Of a stretch of 64,000 nucleotides of DNA, positions 40,501-49,294 are shown piece after piece. Each line of letters starts with the position of its first letter. The stretch's first letter is position 1. A program made the translations under genes and the position numbers. The notes beneath the pieces were generated by a model. It saw nothing but the letters and a program-made list of their open reading frames with translations, had not been told where the DNA came from and did no database searches. Origin of the DNA: Candidatus Avoscillospira avicola (GTDB taxonomy: Bacteria > Bacillota > Clostridia > Oscillospirales > Oscillospiraceae); NCBI GenBank assembly GCA_018712245.1, contig DVHE01000007.1, positions 1-64,000 of the forward strand. Reading direction: 5' to 3'.

Positions 40501-41463
40501 ATGGGCTTTGATGCGTTGCTGGGCAACCAGGATTTAAAGCGGCGGCTCTCCGGCACGCTGCACCAGGGGAAGGCTGGACACTGCTTTTTGATCGCCGGAC
40601 CGTCCGGCTCCGGAAAGCGGACGCTGGCCCGGCTGCTGGCCGCGGCGCTGGAGTGCGAGGGGCGGGATCAGCCCTGTGGCTGCTGCGGCCCCTGCCGGAA
40701 GGTCATGGCGGATATTCATCCCGATGTGATCACGGTGGACACGCCGGAGCGGAAAACCGTTCCGGTGGAACAGATTCGCGCCCTCCAGGCCGACGCCTAC
40801 ATCCGTCCCAATGAGGGGCGGCGGAAGGTCTATTGCTTCCCCCGGGCCCAGGCCCTGACGGAGAGCGCCCAAAACGCCCTTTTAAAGCTCATTGAGGAGC
40901 CGCCGTCCTACGGCGTATTTTTGCTGCTCAGCGACAATCCGGAAAAGCTATTGCCCACGGTGCGCAGCCGCTGCGCCATGCTGCGGCTGGAGCCTGTACC
41001 CCGGGCGGAAGCGCTAGAGTGGCTGGAGCGTCGGTTCCCGGACAAAAGCCCTGGGGCGCGGCTGGCGGCCTACGACCGCAGCGGCGGCTATCTGGGGCAG
41101 GCTGCGGAGCTGCTGGAGCGGGAAACTGCGGCGCCGGAAACGGCGCAGCTGCTGGAATTGCTGGTGCGGCGGGATTCCCTGGCGCTGGTGTCCCTGGCGG
41201 CGTCGCTGGAGCGCAAGAGCCGGGAGGAATTTTTGACGCTTCTGGCCGCGTGGAAGGAACTCTTCTCCCTGGCGCTGATGGCCCGCGCCGGTGCGGCTGC
41301 CCCGGAGGATGCCGTACGCATGGCCGGGGCACTGGCAGGTGCCGCACTGATGCAGTGCGTCCGTGCGATGGATACGTGCTTGGACGCGGCCAACGCCAAT
41401 GTGGGGCAGGGCCATCTGTGCGGTTTTCTGGCCGCGTTGCTGGGCGAGGTCATGGCAGGCTGA
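40501..41463 (+). CDS. holB: DNA polymerase III delta' subunit
   Basis: Clamp-loader subunit, 320 residues. It has a P-loop (AGPSGSGKRT), a Cys-rich zinc module (CGCCGPC after an upstream Cys), the AAA sensor and SRC region (VRSRCAMLRL) and ALLKLIEEPP, shared with the gamma/tau protein encoded by dnaX in this window. The ATG at 40501 has AAAGGAG upstream. The following ricT gene is the conserved neighbour of holB in many Firmicutes, which supports the assignment. Confidence 0.9.
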   Translation: MGFDALLGNQDLKRRLSGTLHQGKAGHCFLIAGPSGSGKRTLARLLAAALECEGRDQPCGCCGPCRKVMADIHPDVITVDTPERKTVPVEQIRALQADAYIRPNEGRRKVYCFPRAQALTESAQNALLKLIEEPPSYGVFLLLSDNPEKLLPTVRSRCAMLRLEPVPRAEALEWLERRFPDKSPGARLAAYDRSGGYLGQAAELLERETAAPETAQLLELLVRRDSLALVSLAASLERKSREEFLTLLAAWKELFSLALMARAGAAAPEDAVRMAGALAGAALMQCVRAMDTCLDAANANVGQGHLCGFLAALLGEVMAG

Positions 41464-41541
41464 CGGCCTGGTGCGCGCGTACGATATTTTGATAGAAGTA
41501 TTTTGGATATCCACTGCGGTGGACGGAGTAAGGAGCGACCC

Positions 41542-42924
41542 ATGTTAGAACAAGAAAACACCACCCTCAGCCAGGAGCAGACCGAAATTCCTGCGGACCT
41601 GCTGCCGGAGGCGGAAGGGGAGAAGCCGGAGGCGGATGCGCTGCCTGCGGAACCGGAGAAAGCGGCAGAGCCGGAAGAGCGGCCGGAAGAACCGGTGCAG
41701 GTGGCGGATATCCATTTCCGCACCAACAGTAAGGTCTATTTTTTTGACCCCGGCGACCTGGAACTGAAGGCCGGGGATCATGTCATCATCGACACGGCCC
41801 GGGGCCAGGAGTACGGCATCTGCGCCGCGGGAAATCACCTGGTGGCGCCCAAGGATATCGTTGCACCGCTGCGCAAGGTGCTGCGGATCGCCACGGAAAA
41901 GGACGAGCGAATCAACGCGGAAAACGAGCAGAAGGAAAAGCGGGCCTTCGAGGTCTGCCAGCAGAAAATTCAGGCCCACGGCCTGGATATGCAGCTGGTG
42001 TCGGCAGAGTGCGCCTTCGACGGCAGCAAAATCCTCTTTTTCTTCACCGCCGATGGACGGGTGGATTTCCGGGAACTGGTGAAGAACCTGGCTTCGGTGT
42101 TCCGCACGCGCATTGAGCTGCGGCAGATCGGCGTGCGGGACAAGGCCAAAATGGTCGGCGGCCTGGGCATGTGCGGACGGCCCTTCTGCTGCCGGGAGTT
42201 CCTGGAGGACTTCCAGCCGGTGTCCATCAAGATGGCCAAGACCCAGAACCTCAGCCTCAATCCCACCAAGATCTCCGGCACCTGCGGCCGGCTGATGTGC
42301 TGCCTCAAATATGAGCAGGAGGCCTATGAGGACCTGCTGAAAACCAGCCCGAAGAATGAATCCTTTGTGGATACGGTGGATGGACGGGGCACGATTGTAG
42401 ACGTCAACTTGCTCAAGCAGACGGTTCGGGTGCGGATGGAGGACGAGCCGGACACGATCAATACCTATAAAAACACCGAGATCGTGGTGCTGCGCAGCGG
42501 AAAGGCCAAAAAGACCGATCCGCCCATTCCCAAGGACCTGGCGCCCCTTTCCTCGCTGCCCAAGCCGCTGCGGCGGGTGGAGGAGGTGGCGGAGACGCTG
42601 CCGGAGGTGATGTTCCGCGGCCAGTCTCTGACGTCGGAGCAGCCCCGAAGCGAAGCGTCTGAAAAGCCGGAGGAGAGCCCGAACCGCAGCCGGCGCCGTC
42701 GGCGCAAACCGGCTGAAAAGCAGGAAGGCGGTGCCAAACCGCAGCAGAAACAGGAAAAACCACCACAGCAAAAGCAGGAGCGGCCGGAGCGGGATAACCA
42801 GCCCCGGGAGAAAAAGCTCCGCCCCGAGGGAGCAGAAGCGTCTTCTGCCCCGGATGCGCCGCGCCATCGCCGTCGCCGCCGTCCCAGAGGCAAAGGCGGA
42901 GAGGGGAAACCCCAGGCTGAATAA
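41542..42924 (+). CDS. ricT: PSP1-domain protein RicT (YaaT)
   Basis: Member of the YaaT/RicT family, which in Bacillus acts with RicA and RicF in mRNA maturation and developmental phosphorelay control. The 460 residues comprise an acidic N-terminal extension (about 1-55), the PSP1 core with GMCGRPFCCREFL and CGRLMCCLKYE (the Cys pairs that bind an Fe-S cluster in RicT), and a very basic, Gln/Arg/Lys-rich C-terminal tail of about 110 residues ending in an Arg run, probably nucleic-acid binding. The ATG at 41542 has AAGGAG. It lies 78 bases after holB, a conserved pairing. Confidence 0.9.
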   Translation: MLEQENTTLSQEQTEIPADLLPEAEGEKPEADALPAEPEKAAEPEERPEEPVQVADIHFRTNSKVYFFDPGDLELKAGDHVIIDTARGQEYGICAAGNHLVAPKDIVAPLRKVLRIATEKDERINAENEQKEKRAFEVCQQKIQAHGLDMQLVSAECAFDGSKILFFFTADGRVDFRELVKNLASVFRTRIELRQIGVRDKAKMVGGLGMCGRPFCCREFLEDFQPVSIKMAKTQNLSLNPTKISGTCGRLMCCLKYEQEAYEDLLKTSPKNESFVDTVDGRGTIVDVNLLKQTVRVRMEDEPDTINTYKNTEIVVLRSGKAKKTDPPIPKDLAPLSSLPKPLRRVEEVAETLPEVMFRGQSLTSEQPRSEASEKPEESPNRSRRRRRKPAEKQEGGAKPQQKQEKPPQQKQERPERDNQPREKKLRPEGAEASSAPDAPRHRRRRRPRGKGGEGKPQAE

Positions 42925-42941
42925 CGGAAGACAAACAATGT

Positions 42942-42984
42942 GGCTCTGCACAGTAGGTAAACCACCTACTGTGCGGAGCCTTTT
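42942..42984 (+). terminator. Terminator of holB-ricT
   Basis: GGCTCTGCACAGTAGGT and ACCTACTGTGCGGAGCC form a 17-bp stem with one wobble, followed by TTTT. Confidence 0.88.
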
Positions 42985-43150
42985 GGTACTCCGCCGCCGC
43001 TATGCAGCCTAAGTGCGGGATGCTGCCGACGGCCCGAACCAGATGTGAAGGCAGCCCGGAAAGCCAAAAAATGCATCCAATTTGCAAATTTTTTGCTTTG
43101 AGGCGGGGAATATTGCTCTTGCAGGAACGTTTTTCCCGCGGTTTCCGTCC

Positions 43151-43156
43151 TATAAT
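43151..43156 (+). promoter_or_regulatory. Possible -10 box of the deacetylase gene
   Basis: TATAAT 55 bases before the start codon. No good -35 box is seen at the right distance. Confidence 0.4.
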
Positions 43157-43210
43157 CAGACAACTTCCGCGCCTGCTGGGCGCGACCCCATTTGCAAGGA
43201 GGGACCTGTG

Positions 43211-44560
43211 ATGGATCAGGAAAGAAATCGGCGGCCTGGAGGCGTCGGGAAGGCGCTGCTGGGGGCCTTACTGGTACTGGTGCTGGCGGCAGAGCTGGGA
43301 GCTGCCGGCCTGTTGGTTTGGTACCTGCGCTTGCCCAAAGAGACGGAAGCCATCACGGTCCCGGTCACACCGCTTCAACCGACGGAAGAGACTGCGCCGG
43401 AGCCCGCGCCGACGCCGGACCCCGAGCCGGACCCGGCCCAACAGGAGCTGCTCCAGGCCCGCCAGGCGCTGCTGGAGCGGGCCTACAGCCTGGCCCAGGG
43501 CTATTACTACACCGAAGCGCTGGCGCTGCTGGACCAGGCCGACAGTCTGCGCAATCCGCAGACCGAAGCCCTCCGCCAGGAGATCGCGCAGAAGCAGGCC
43601 GAGCTGGTGCCCTATGAGGGCGATCAGTTTTACCATATTTTCTTCCACAGCCTGATTGTGGACACAGATCGTGCGTTCGATGGCGATTACGATTCAGCTG
43701 GATATGATCTCTATATGACCACGGTTTCTGAATTCAAGGCCATGCTGCCCAAGCTCCAGGCGGCGGGATTTATCCTCTATGACATCACCGATTTGGTGGA
43801 GTTCCGGGACGGCAAGGCGGTACGTCGGGAGATTCTGCTGCCGCCGGGGAAAAAGCCGCTGGTGATCTCCGTGGACGATGTGAATTATTATAAGTATATG
43901 GAAGGCGACGGCTTTGCCGAGCGGCTGGACGTGGACGAAACGGGACGGGTGGTGACGGTGGTGGACGGTCAGCCCACCTATGACGGCGACGTCATGCCCA
44001 TCCTGGACCAGTATGTGGCCGAGCATCCGGAATTTTCCTGGCAGGGCGCCAAGGGCGTTGTGGCCATCACCGGCTATGAGGGCGCCTTTGGCTATCGCAT
44101 CACCGACCTGGAGGATTACGACGCCGAGACCCAGGCATGGATGCTCCAGAAGACCCAGGATGTGGCGGAGGCCCTCCGGGGGAGCGGCTGGCAGATCGCC
44201 TGCCACAGCTATACCCACAACCAGTATTGGAGTGACCGCACCATCACCGACCAGCAGGAGCAGTACGACATTGGCCGGTGGAAGCGGGACATTGCCCCCT
44301 ACGTGGGAGAGACCAACATTTTCATCTCGCCCTTCGGCGTCTCCTTCGCCGACGACGATCCCAGGCTCCTCTACCTCAAGGAGCAGGGCTTCACCATCTA
44401 CTGCCCGGTGGAGGCCAATATGACCACCCGCTGGGAGAACGGGATGCTGTTCCAGGGGCGGCTCAACCTGGATGGACTGGTGATGAAAGACTATCCCGAG
44501 CGGGTCAAGCGGTTCTTTTTTGACCCGGCGGATCTGCTGGACCCGGCCCGTCCCGGCTGA
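43211..44560 (+). CDS. Membrane-anchored polysaccharide deacetylase-like protein
   Basis: A 449-residue protein with a short basic N-terminus, one membrane helix (about 14-36), a Pro/Glu-rich linker, a helical segment of about 55 residues and an NodB-type deacetylase domain. The domain has VISVDDVNYY (catalytic Asp and metal Asp) and the metal His pair in CHSYTHNQ, plus ISPFGVSF where the family usually has RPPYG-like motif 3, so that motif is altered. It should act on the outer face on peptidoglycan or another N-acetylated glycan, but enzymatic activity is uncertain because of the altered motif. ATG at 43211 with AAGGAGG. Confidence 0.8.
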   Translation: MDQERNRRPGGVGKALLGALLVLVLAAELGAAGLLVWYLRLPKETEAITVPVTPLQPTEETAPEPAPTPDPEPDPAQQELLQARQALLERAYSLAQGYYYTEALALLDQADSLRNPQTEALRQEIAQKQAELVPYEGDQFYHIFFHSLIVDTDRAFDGDYDSAGYDLYMTTVSEFKAMLPKLQAAGFILYDITDLVEFRDGKAVRREILLPPGKKPLVISVDDVNYYKYMEGDGFAERLDVDETGRVVTVVDGQPTYDGDVMPILDQYVAEHPEFSWQGAKGVVAITGYEGAFGYRITDLEDYDAETQAWMLQKTQDVAEALRGSGWQIACHSYTHNQYWSDRTITDQQEQYDIGRWKRDIAPYVGETNIFISPFGVSFADDDPRLLYLKEQGFTIYCPVEANMTTRWENGMLFQGRLNLDGLVMKDYPERVKRFFFDPADLLDPARPG

Positions 44561-44900
44561 CACGGGGATGCAGAGCAGATATGGCAGAGCAGACGGTCTC
44601 AAAGGCAGCCGGGGCGCAAACACTGCGCCCCGGCTGCCTCAGCGTGTCGAAAAACCCCCGGAAGCGGGAAACAAGCCTCGCAGAGTTTCGCCGCCGCAGC
44701 GGCGAAATAAAATTAAAATGGCGATTTCCGGGGACATGCGCATCGGAAATCGCACTTTACACCTCCAAAGGTTCGACAGCTTTTCGAAGAAAACCGAGAA
44801 CCTTTGGAGGTGCAATCCCCTTTGTCAAAAAAGCAATGCTTTTTTGACAGTTTCAAAGAGCCCCGGTTTTGGCACCGGGGCTCTTGCGTATTGCGGGAGT
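44561..44900. other. Gene-free spacer filled by a hairpin cluster
   Basis: No gene is supported between the deacetylase gene and the convergent NfnB-like gene. The whole 340 bases are taken up by the hairpin series described at 44604-44883. ORF 44581-44847 is a read-through of these repeats. Confidence 0.75.
44604..44883. repeat. Series of six hairpins with a repeated 15-mer
   Basis: In order: GGCAGCCGGGGCGCA-AACAC-complement (15 bp), TTTCGCCGC-CGCA-GCGGCGAAA, GCGATTTCCG with CGGAAATCGC, CACCTCCAAAGGTTC with GAACCTTTGGAGGTG (15 bp), TGTCAAAAAAGC-AAT-GCTTTTTTGACA (12 bp) and GAGCCCCGG with CCGGGGCTC. CAGCGTGTCGAAAAA at 44640-44654 is the exact inverse of 38022-38036. The first hairpin may terminate the deacetylase gene and the last the convergent gene. 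Confidence 0.75.
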
Positions 44901-46289
44901 TTACTTCGCCTGCATAGCCTGGTCGATGGCGGCGGCGGCTTCCTTGCCGGCGCCCATGGCCAGGATGACGGTGGCAGCGCCGGTGACGGCGTCGCCGCCG
45001 GCGTAGACCTGGTCGCGGGTGGTCATGTGGTTCTCGTTGACCACCAGGCAGCCCTTGCGGTTCACTTCCAGGCCGGGGGTGGTGGAGCGAATCAGCGGGT
45101 TGGGGCTGGTGCCCAGGGACATGATGACGGTGTCCACATCCAGGACGAACTCGCTGCCTTCCACGGGGATGGGACGGCGGCGGCCGGAGGCGTCGGGCTC
45201 ACCCAGCTCCATCTCGATGCAGGTCATGCCCTTGACGCGGCCATCCTCGTCGCCCAGAATTTCGGTGGGGTTGGTGAGGGTCTTGAAGATGATGCCCTCT
45301 TCCTTGGCGTGGTGCTGCTCCTCCAGACGGGCAGGCATCTCAGCCTCACCGCGGCGGTAGACGATGTACACGGTCTCGGCGCCCAGACGCTTGGCGCAGC
45401 GGGCGGCGTCCATGGCCACGTTGCCGCCGCCGACCACGGCCACGGCCTTGCTGACGATGATGGGGGTATCGCTGGCATCTTCGTAGGCCTTCATCAGATT
45501 GACACGGGTCAGGTACTCGTTGGCGGAGTAGACGCCGCGGAGCGCCTCGCCGGGGATGTGCATGAACATCGGCAGGCCGGCGCCGGAGCCGACAAAGACG
45601 GCCTTGAAGCCCATCTCCTCGAACAGCTCGTCGATGGAGAGGACCTTGCCGATGACCATGTCGGTCATCACGGTGACGCCCATGGCCTGGAGCTTTCTCA
45701 CTTCGTTGGCCACGATGGCCTTGGGCAGACGGAACTCGGGAATGCCGTAGACCAGCACGCCGCCGGCGGTGTGGAGAGCCTCAAAGATGGTGACGTCGTA
45801 GCCCTTCTTGGCCAGCTCGGCCGCGCAGGTGAGGCCGGCGGGGCCGGAGCCCACCACGGCCACCTTGATGCCGTTGCTCTGGGGCTTTTCGGGCATGGCG
45901 TTGACGTTCTCGCGGTACCAGTCGGCGACGAACCGCTCCAGGCGGCCGATGGCCACGGGCTCACCCTTGACGCCGCGGACGCACTTGCTCTCGCACTGGG
46001 TCTCCTGGGGACAGACGCGGCCGGAGAGGGCGGGCAGGGCGTTGGTGGAGGTGACGATCTCATAGGCGGCCTGGAAGTCGCCCTCGGCCACCTTGGCGAT
46101 GAACTCGGGGATGTGGATGTTGACGGGGCAGCCCTCGACGCACTTGGGCTTCTTGCACTTAAGGCACCGCTTGGCCTCTTCCACAGCCATTTCGGCGGTG
46201 TAGCCCAGGGCGACCTCCTTGAAGTTGTGGTTGCGGACGTTGGGGTCCTGCTCCGGCATGGGAGTCTTGGTCAAAGTCATATTAGCCAT
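44901..46289 (-). CDS. nfnB: NfnB/GltA-type NAD(P)H-dependent oxidoreductase
   Basis: A 462-residue flavoprotein of the glutamate synthase small-subunit family. The N-terminal part holds the Cys sets for two 4Fe-4S clusters (CLKCKKPKCVEGCP and CPQETQCESKC), followed by two dinucleotide-binding folds (VAVVGSGPAGLTCAAELA for FAD and VVGGGNVAMDAAR for NAD(P)). These proteins are often annotated gltA. The immediately upstream partner is an NfnA-like protein, and no large glutamate synthase subunit is present, so the pair is better read as NfnAB, the electron-bifurcating NADH-dependent ferredoxin:NADP+ oxidoreductase. ATG at 46289 with GAGG. The gene follows nfnA by 12 bases. Confidence 0.87.
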   Translation of the reverse strand: MANMTLTKTPMPEQDPNVRNHNFKEVALGYTAEMAVEEAKRCLKCKKPKCVEGCPVNIHIPEFIAKVAEGDFQAAYEIVTSTNALPALSGRVCPQETQCESKCVRGVKGEPVAIGRLERFVADWYRENVNAMPEKPQSNGIKVAVVGSGPAGLTCAAELAKKGYDVTIFEALHTAGGVLVYGIPEFRLPKAIVANEVRKLQAMGVTVMTDMVIGKVLSIDELFEEMGFKAVFVGSGAGLPMFMHIPGEALRGVYSANEYLTRVNLMKAYEDASDTPIIVSKAVAVVGGGNVAMDAARCAKRLGAETVYIVYRRGEAEMPARLEEQHHAKEEGIIFKTLTNPTEILGDEDGRVKGMTCIEMELGEPDASGRRRPIPVEGSEFVLDVDTVIMSLGTSPNPLIRSTTPGLEVNRKGCLVVNENHMTTRDQVYAGGDAVTGAATVILAMGAGKEAAAAIDQAMQAK

Positions 46290-46301
46290 GGTTGCTCTAC
46301 C

Positions 46302-47156
46302 TCACTTAATCAGGTCCTGGCCCAGCTTTTCCAGGCGGCACATATGGGTCTTGTTGGTCTCGGCCTCGCGGTCCCGGTAGACGCCGTTGCGGCTCATCAG
46401 CTCGGCGAAGTCCACCTTGTGGCCGTCAAAGTCGGGGCCGTCGACGCAGGCAAACTTCACTTCGCCGCCCACGGTGACGCGGCAGCCGCCGCACATACCG
46501 GTGCCGTCCACCATGATGGGGTTGAGGCTGACGATGGTCTTGACGCCGAAGGGCTCGGTGGTCTTGGCCACGAACTTCATCATCGGGATGGGGCCGATGG
46601 CCAGCACTTCGTCGTACTGGTTGCCGGCTTCCAGCAGCTCCTGGAGCTTCACGGTGACGAAGCCCTTTTCGCCATAGGAGCCGTCGTCGGTCATCAGGTA
46701 GAGGTTGTCGCTGGCGGCCTTGAACTCGTCTTCGAGGATGACGATGTCCTTATTGCGGAAGCCGACGATGACGTCCACTTCCACGCCGGCCTCTTTGAAG
46801 GCCTTGGCGGAGGGGTAGGCGATGGCGCAGCCCACGCCGCCGCCGACGACGCACACCCGCTTCATGCCCTCCACTTCGGTGGGCTTGCCCAGAGGACCGA
46901 CAAAGTCCTGGATATAGTCGCCTTCGTTCATCTGACCCAGCATATTGGTGGACAGGCCCACCTTCTGGAAGATGATGCTGACGGTGCCCTTCTCCCGGTC
47001 ATAGCCGGCGATGGTCAGCGGCACCCGTTCGCCCCGCTCGTCGATGCGGAAAATAATGAACTGGCCGGCCTTGGCCTTGCGGGCCACGAACGGCGCTTCG
47101 ATCTCCATGTAAGTGACCGAAGGATTCAGCTCCTTTTTGCACACAATCTTGTACAT
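46302..47156 (-). CDS. nfnA: NfnA-type ferredoxin-NADP reductase subunit
   Basis: A 284-residue protein of the dihydroorotate dehydrogenase electron-transfer/sulfide dehydrogenase family: an FAD-binding beta barrel (KAGQFIIFRI, VPLTIAG), an NAD-binding domain (VCVVGGGVGCAIAYP) and a 2Fe-2S Cys set near the C-terminus (GTGMCGGCRV and FACVDGPDFDGH). With the next gene it forms the NfnAB pair, which balances NADH, NADPH and ferredoxin pools and fits an organism using CODH/ACS. ATG at 47156; the ORF-track extension covers the leader. It is the promoter-proximal gene. Confidence 0.88.
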   Translation of the reverse strand: MYKIVCKKELNPSVTYMEIEAPFVARKAKAGQFIIFRIDERGERVPLTIAGYDREKGTVSIIFQKVGLSTNMLGQMNEGDYIQDFVGPLGKPTEVEGMKRVCVVGGGVGCAIAYPSAKAFKEAGVEVDVIVGFRNKDIVILEDEFKAASDNLYLMTDDGSYGEKGFVTVKLQELLEAGNQYDEVLAIGPIPMMKFVAKTTEPFGVKTIVSLNPIMVDGTGMCGGCRVTVGGEVKFACVDGPDFDGHKVDFAELMSRNGVYRDREAETNKTHMCRLEKLGQDLIK

Positions 47157-47211
47157 ATTGTTTCCATTCCTTCCTTGCGGCAGTTCAGATGAACGCCTCT
47201 TTGTCATGGTG

Positions 47212-47240
47212 ATTATACCAGTATCCCGGGAAAAAGTAAA
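47212..47240 (-). promoter_or_regulatory. Promoter of nfnAB
   Basis: TTTACT (47240-47235) and TATAAT (47217-47212) on the minus strand, 17 bases apart, with a TGG extension before the -10 box. Confidence 0.75.
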
Positions 47241-47266
47241 GGAATGCCGGATATAAATTTGGTCAA

Positions 47267-48172
47267 TTAGTCGGATGCTGCCACACCCGCCCGATGGGCG
47301 ATCATCTGCGCCGTGATGGAGACGGCGATCTCTGCCGGGGTCTCCGCGCCGATGGCGAGGCCGATGGGGGAGTGGAGAGATTGGATGCGCGCTTCATCGA
47401 TGCCGGCTTCCCGGAGCCGCGCCTGGGTGGCGGCCACTTTCTTGCGGCTGCCGATGCAGCCGACGTAGGCGGCGGGGCTCTGGAGGAGCTGCCGGAGGAT
47501 CTCAAAATCGCCCTGGTGGCCCCGCGTCATCACCACGGCGTAGTCGTCCGGGGTCATGGTGATGAAGTCGGAAAGCCGCAAATAGTCCGCATGAATCAGC
47601 GCCTGGGCGTCGGGGAAGAGCGCGGGGGTGAGGAACTCGGTCCGCTCCTCCAGCACCGTCACCGAAAAGTCCACCCGGGCCAGGGCCGGTACCAGCGCCT
47701 GGGACACGTGGCCGCCGCCGAAGACATAGACCATCCCGGGCCGCTGCAGGGCCACGGAGAACCGGCCGCCGTGGACGCCGGGTTCGCTGTGGTCCGAGAC
47801 GGCTGCCCCGCCGCCCTCCGTGAGGGTGAGATACCGCCCGGCGGCCAGGTCCGGGATGTCCGCCGGAGCCAGATAGTGGAACCACACCGTCACTTCGCCG
47901 CCGCAGATCATCCCCAGGTCCGCTGCGCTCTCGTTGGTCAGGCGGTAGGTCCGCTGAGTGAAGGTTTTCGTCCCCAGCACCCGCCGGGCCTCCTGCTGGG
48001 CCTCGTACTCCACCAGCCCGCCGCCGATGGTGCCGGCCACCTGGTGGGCAGTCACGGCCATCATGGCGCCGGGGCCCCGGGGCGCGGAGCCGCGGCGCTC
48101 CACCACAGTGCAGAGAACCGTCGCTTCGCCCGCCGCTCTGGCCCGGGCCAGCGCTTCAAAGACTTCTTTCAT
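47267..48172 (-). CDS. XdhC/CoxI family molybdoenzyme accessory protein
   Basis: A 301-residue protein of the family that helps insert or sulfurate the molybdenum cofactor of xanthine dehydrogenase-type enzymes. The N-terminal XdhC region has VVERRGSAPRGPGAMM and GTIGGGLVEYEA. The C-terminal Rossmann-like part has VYVFGGGHVSQAL, VVMTRGHQGD, VGCIGSRKK and LHSPIGLAIGAETPAEIAVSI. No molybdenum hydroxylase gene is visible in the window. ATG at 48172 with GGGAGG. It is transcribed alone from its own promoter, divergent from degV. Confidence 0.87.
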   Translation of the reverse strand: MKEVFEALARARAAGEATVLCTVVERRGSAPRGPGAMMAVTAHQVAGTIGGGLVEYEAQQEARRVLGTKTFTQRTYRLTNESAADLGMICGGEVTVWFHYLAPADIPDLAAGRYLTLTEGGGAAVSDHSEPGVHGGRFSVALQRPGMVYVFGGGHVSQALVPALARVDFSVTVLEERTEFLTPALFPDAQALIHADYLRLSDFITMTPDDYAVVMTRGHQGDFEILRQLLQSPAAYVGCIGSRKKVAATQARLREAGIDEARIQSLHSPIGLAIGAETPAEIAVSITAQMIAHRAGVAASD

Positions 48173-48204
48173 GCTGCTGCCTCCCGTTTCGCTTGATTGT
48201 TTTT

Positions 48205-48233
48205 ATCATACCATACCCCGTGATGGGCCGCAA
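48205..48233 (-). promoter_or_regulatory. Promoter of the xdhC-type gene
   Basis: TTGCGG (48233-48228) and TATGAT (48210-48205) on the minus strand, 17 bases apart. Confidence 0.55.
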
Positions 48234-48241
48234 GGCAATGT

Positions 48242-48300
48242 CCTGTTGCAACTGGCCGCAGAACCTGATAAAATGCCCTTGAGGGAATATTTGCAACAGG
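48242..48300 (+). promoter_or_regulatory. degV promoter flanked by an inverted repeat
   Basis: TTGCAA (48246-48251) and TAAAAT (48269-48274) are 17 bases apart. The -35 box is part of CCTGTTGCAA, whose exact inverse TTGCAACAGG lies at 48291-48300 just after the expected start site. Two repressor half-sites bracketing the promoter would allow tight control or looping. Confidence 0.65.
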
Positions 48301-48346
48301 CAAAAGGTGTGTGCCTGTTCCAATCGAAAGGAGACTGGAACTTGTA

Positions 48347-49195
48347 ATGAACATTCAAATCACGTCCGACTCCACCTGCGATCTCAGCCCGGAGCAGCTG
48401 AGGCAGTATCGGATCGTTCTGATGCCGCTGGCCGTGGCCATGGACGGGCGGGACTATCACGACGGGGTGGATATTCAGCCGCAGGATATTTACGACCACG
48501 TGGCCAAGGGCGGCGGCCTTCCGGTGACGGCGGCGGTCAACGCGGCCCAATATGAGGCGGTCTTCGCCCAGTACGCCCGGGATTACGACGCGGTGATCCA
48601 TGTCAACATCAGCGCGGAGTTCAGCTCCTGCTACCAAAACGCCTGCCTGGCGGCGCAGCAGTTTGACAACGTCTACGTGGTGGACTCCCGCAATCTCTCC
48701 ACCGGCCACGGCCTGGTAGTCCTCCGGGCCGCAGAGCTGGCCGAGCAGGGCGTGCCGGCGGCGGAGATCGTGGAGACCCTGCGGGAGATGACGAGCCGGG
48801 TGGAGGCCAGCTTTATTCTGGACCAGCTTCAGTATCTCAAGAAGGGCGGACGCTGCTCCGCCGTGGCGGTGCTGGGGGCCAACCTTTTGAAGCTCAAGCC
48901 CTGCATCGAGGTGCGGGACGGCAAGATGGGCGTGGGGAAGAAATACCGCGGCAGCTTTGACCACTGCCTGGAGGCCTATATCACCGACCAGCTCTCGGGC
49001 CGGGAGGACCTGGAGCTTTCCAGAATTTTTATCACCCACTCCGGTGTGGAGGAGCACACGCTCCAGGTGGCCCTGGACACGGTGCGGCGGCTCCAGCCCT
49101 TTGCGGAAATCTGCGTCACCCGTGCCGGGTGTACCATCTCCAGCCACTGCGGCCCCGGCACCATCGGCGTGCTGTTCGTGCGAAAGAATTCATAA
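48347..49195 (+). CDS. DegV family fatty acid-binding protein
   Basis: A 282-residue DegV protein (FakB-like), which holds a fatty acid for phosphorylation by FakA. Features: ITSDSTCDLSPEQL at the start with the lipid-carboxylate-binding Ser/Thr, the hydrophobic pocket region, NISAEFSSCYQNA, VDSRNLSTGHGL and the C-terminal TRAGCTISSHCGPGTIGVLF with the conserved His near the lipid head group. The ATG at 48347 is 13 bases after GAAAGGAG, a long spacing, but no better in-frame start exists. No fakA gene is seen in the window. The promoter is bracketed by a 10-bp inverted repeat. Confidence 0.88.
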   Translation: MNIQITSDSTCDLSPEQLRQYRIVLMPLAVAMDGRDYHDGVDIQPQDIYDHVAKGGGLPVTAAVNAAQYEAVFAQYARDYDAVIHVNISAEFSSCYQNACLAAQQFDNVYVVDSRNLSTGHGLVVLRAAELAEQGVPAAEIVETLREMTSRVEASFILDQLQYLKKGGRCSAVAVLGANLLKLKPCIEVRDGKMGVGKKYRGSFDHCLEAYITDQLSGREDLELSRIFITHSGVEEHTLQVALDTVRRLQPFAEICVTRAGCTISSHCGPGTIGVLFVRKNS

Positions 49196-49294
49196 TTCGC
49201 CGGGAAATTCCATATCATTTGTGCAGCGCCGAGCCACCTTTGCGGCCCGGCGCTGCGGCAGTATCGGGCGCGGACAGAGAGGAGGCGCGGCGCC

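Noticed and set aside
44901-46289. Annotation as glutamate synthase small subunit
   Set aside because: The family is shared, but the adjacent NfnA-like gene and absence of a large glutamate synthase subunit favour an NfnAB transhydrogenase.
44520-47192. 890-residue plus-strand ORF across the nfnAB region
   Set aside because: Shadow of nfnA and nfnB in a GC-rich genome. The opposite strand encodes proteins with full cofactor motifs.
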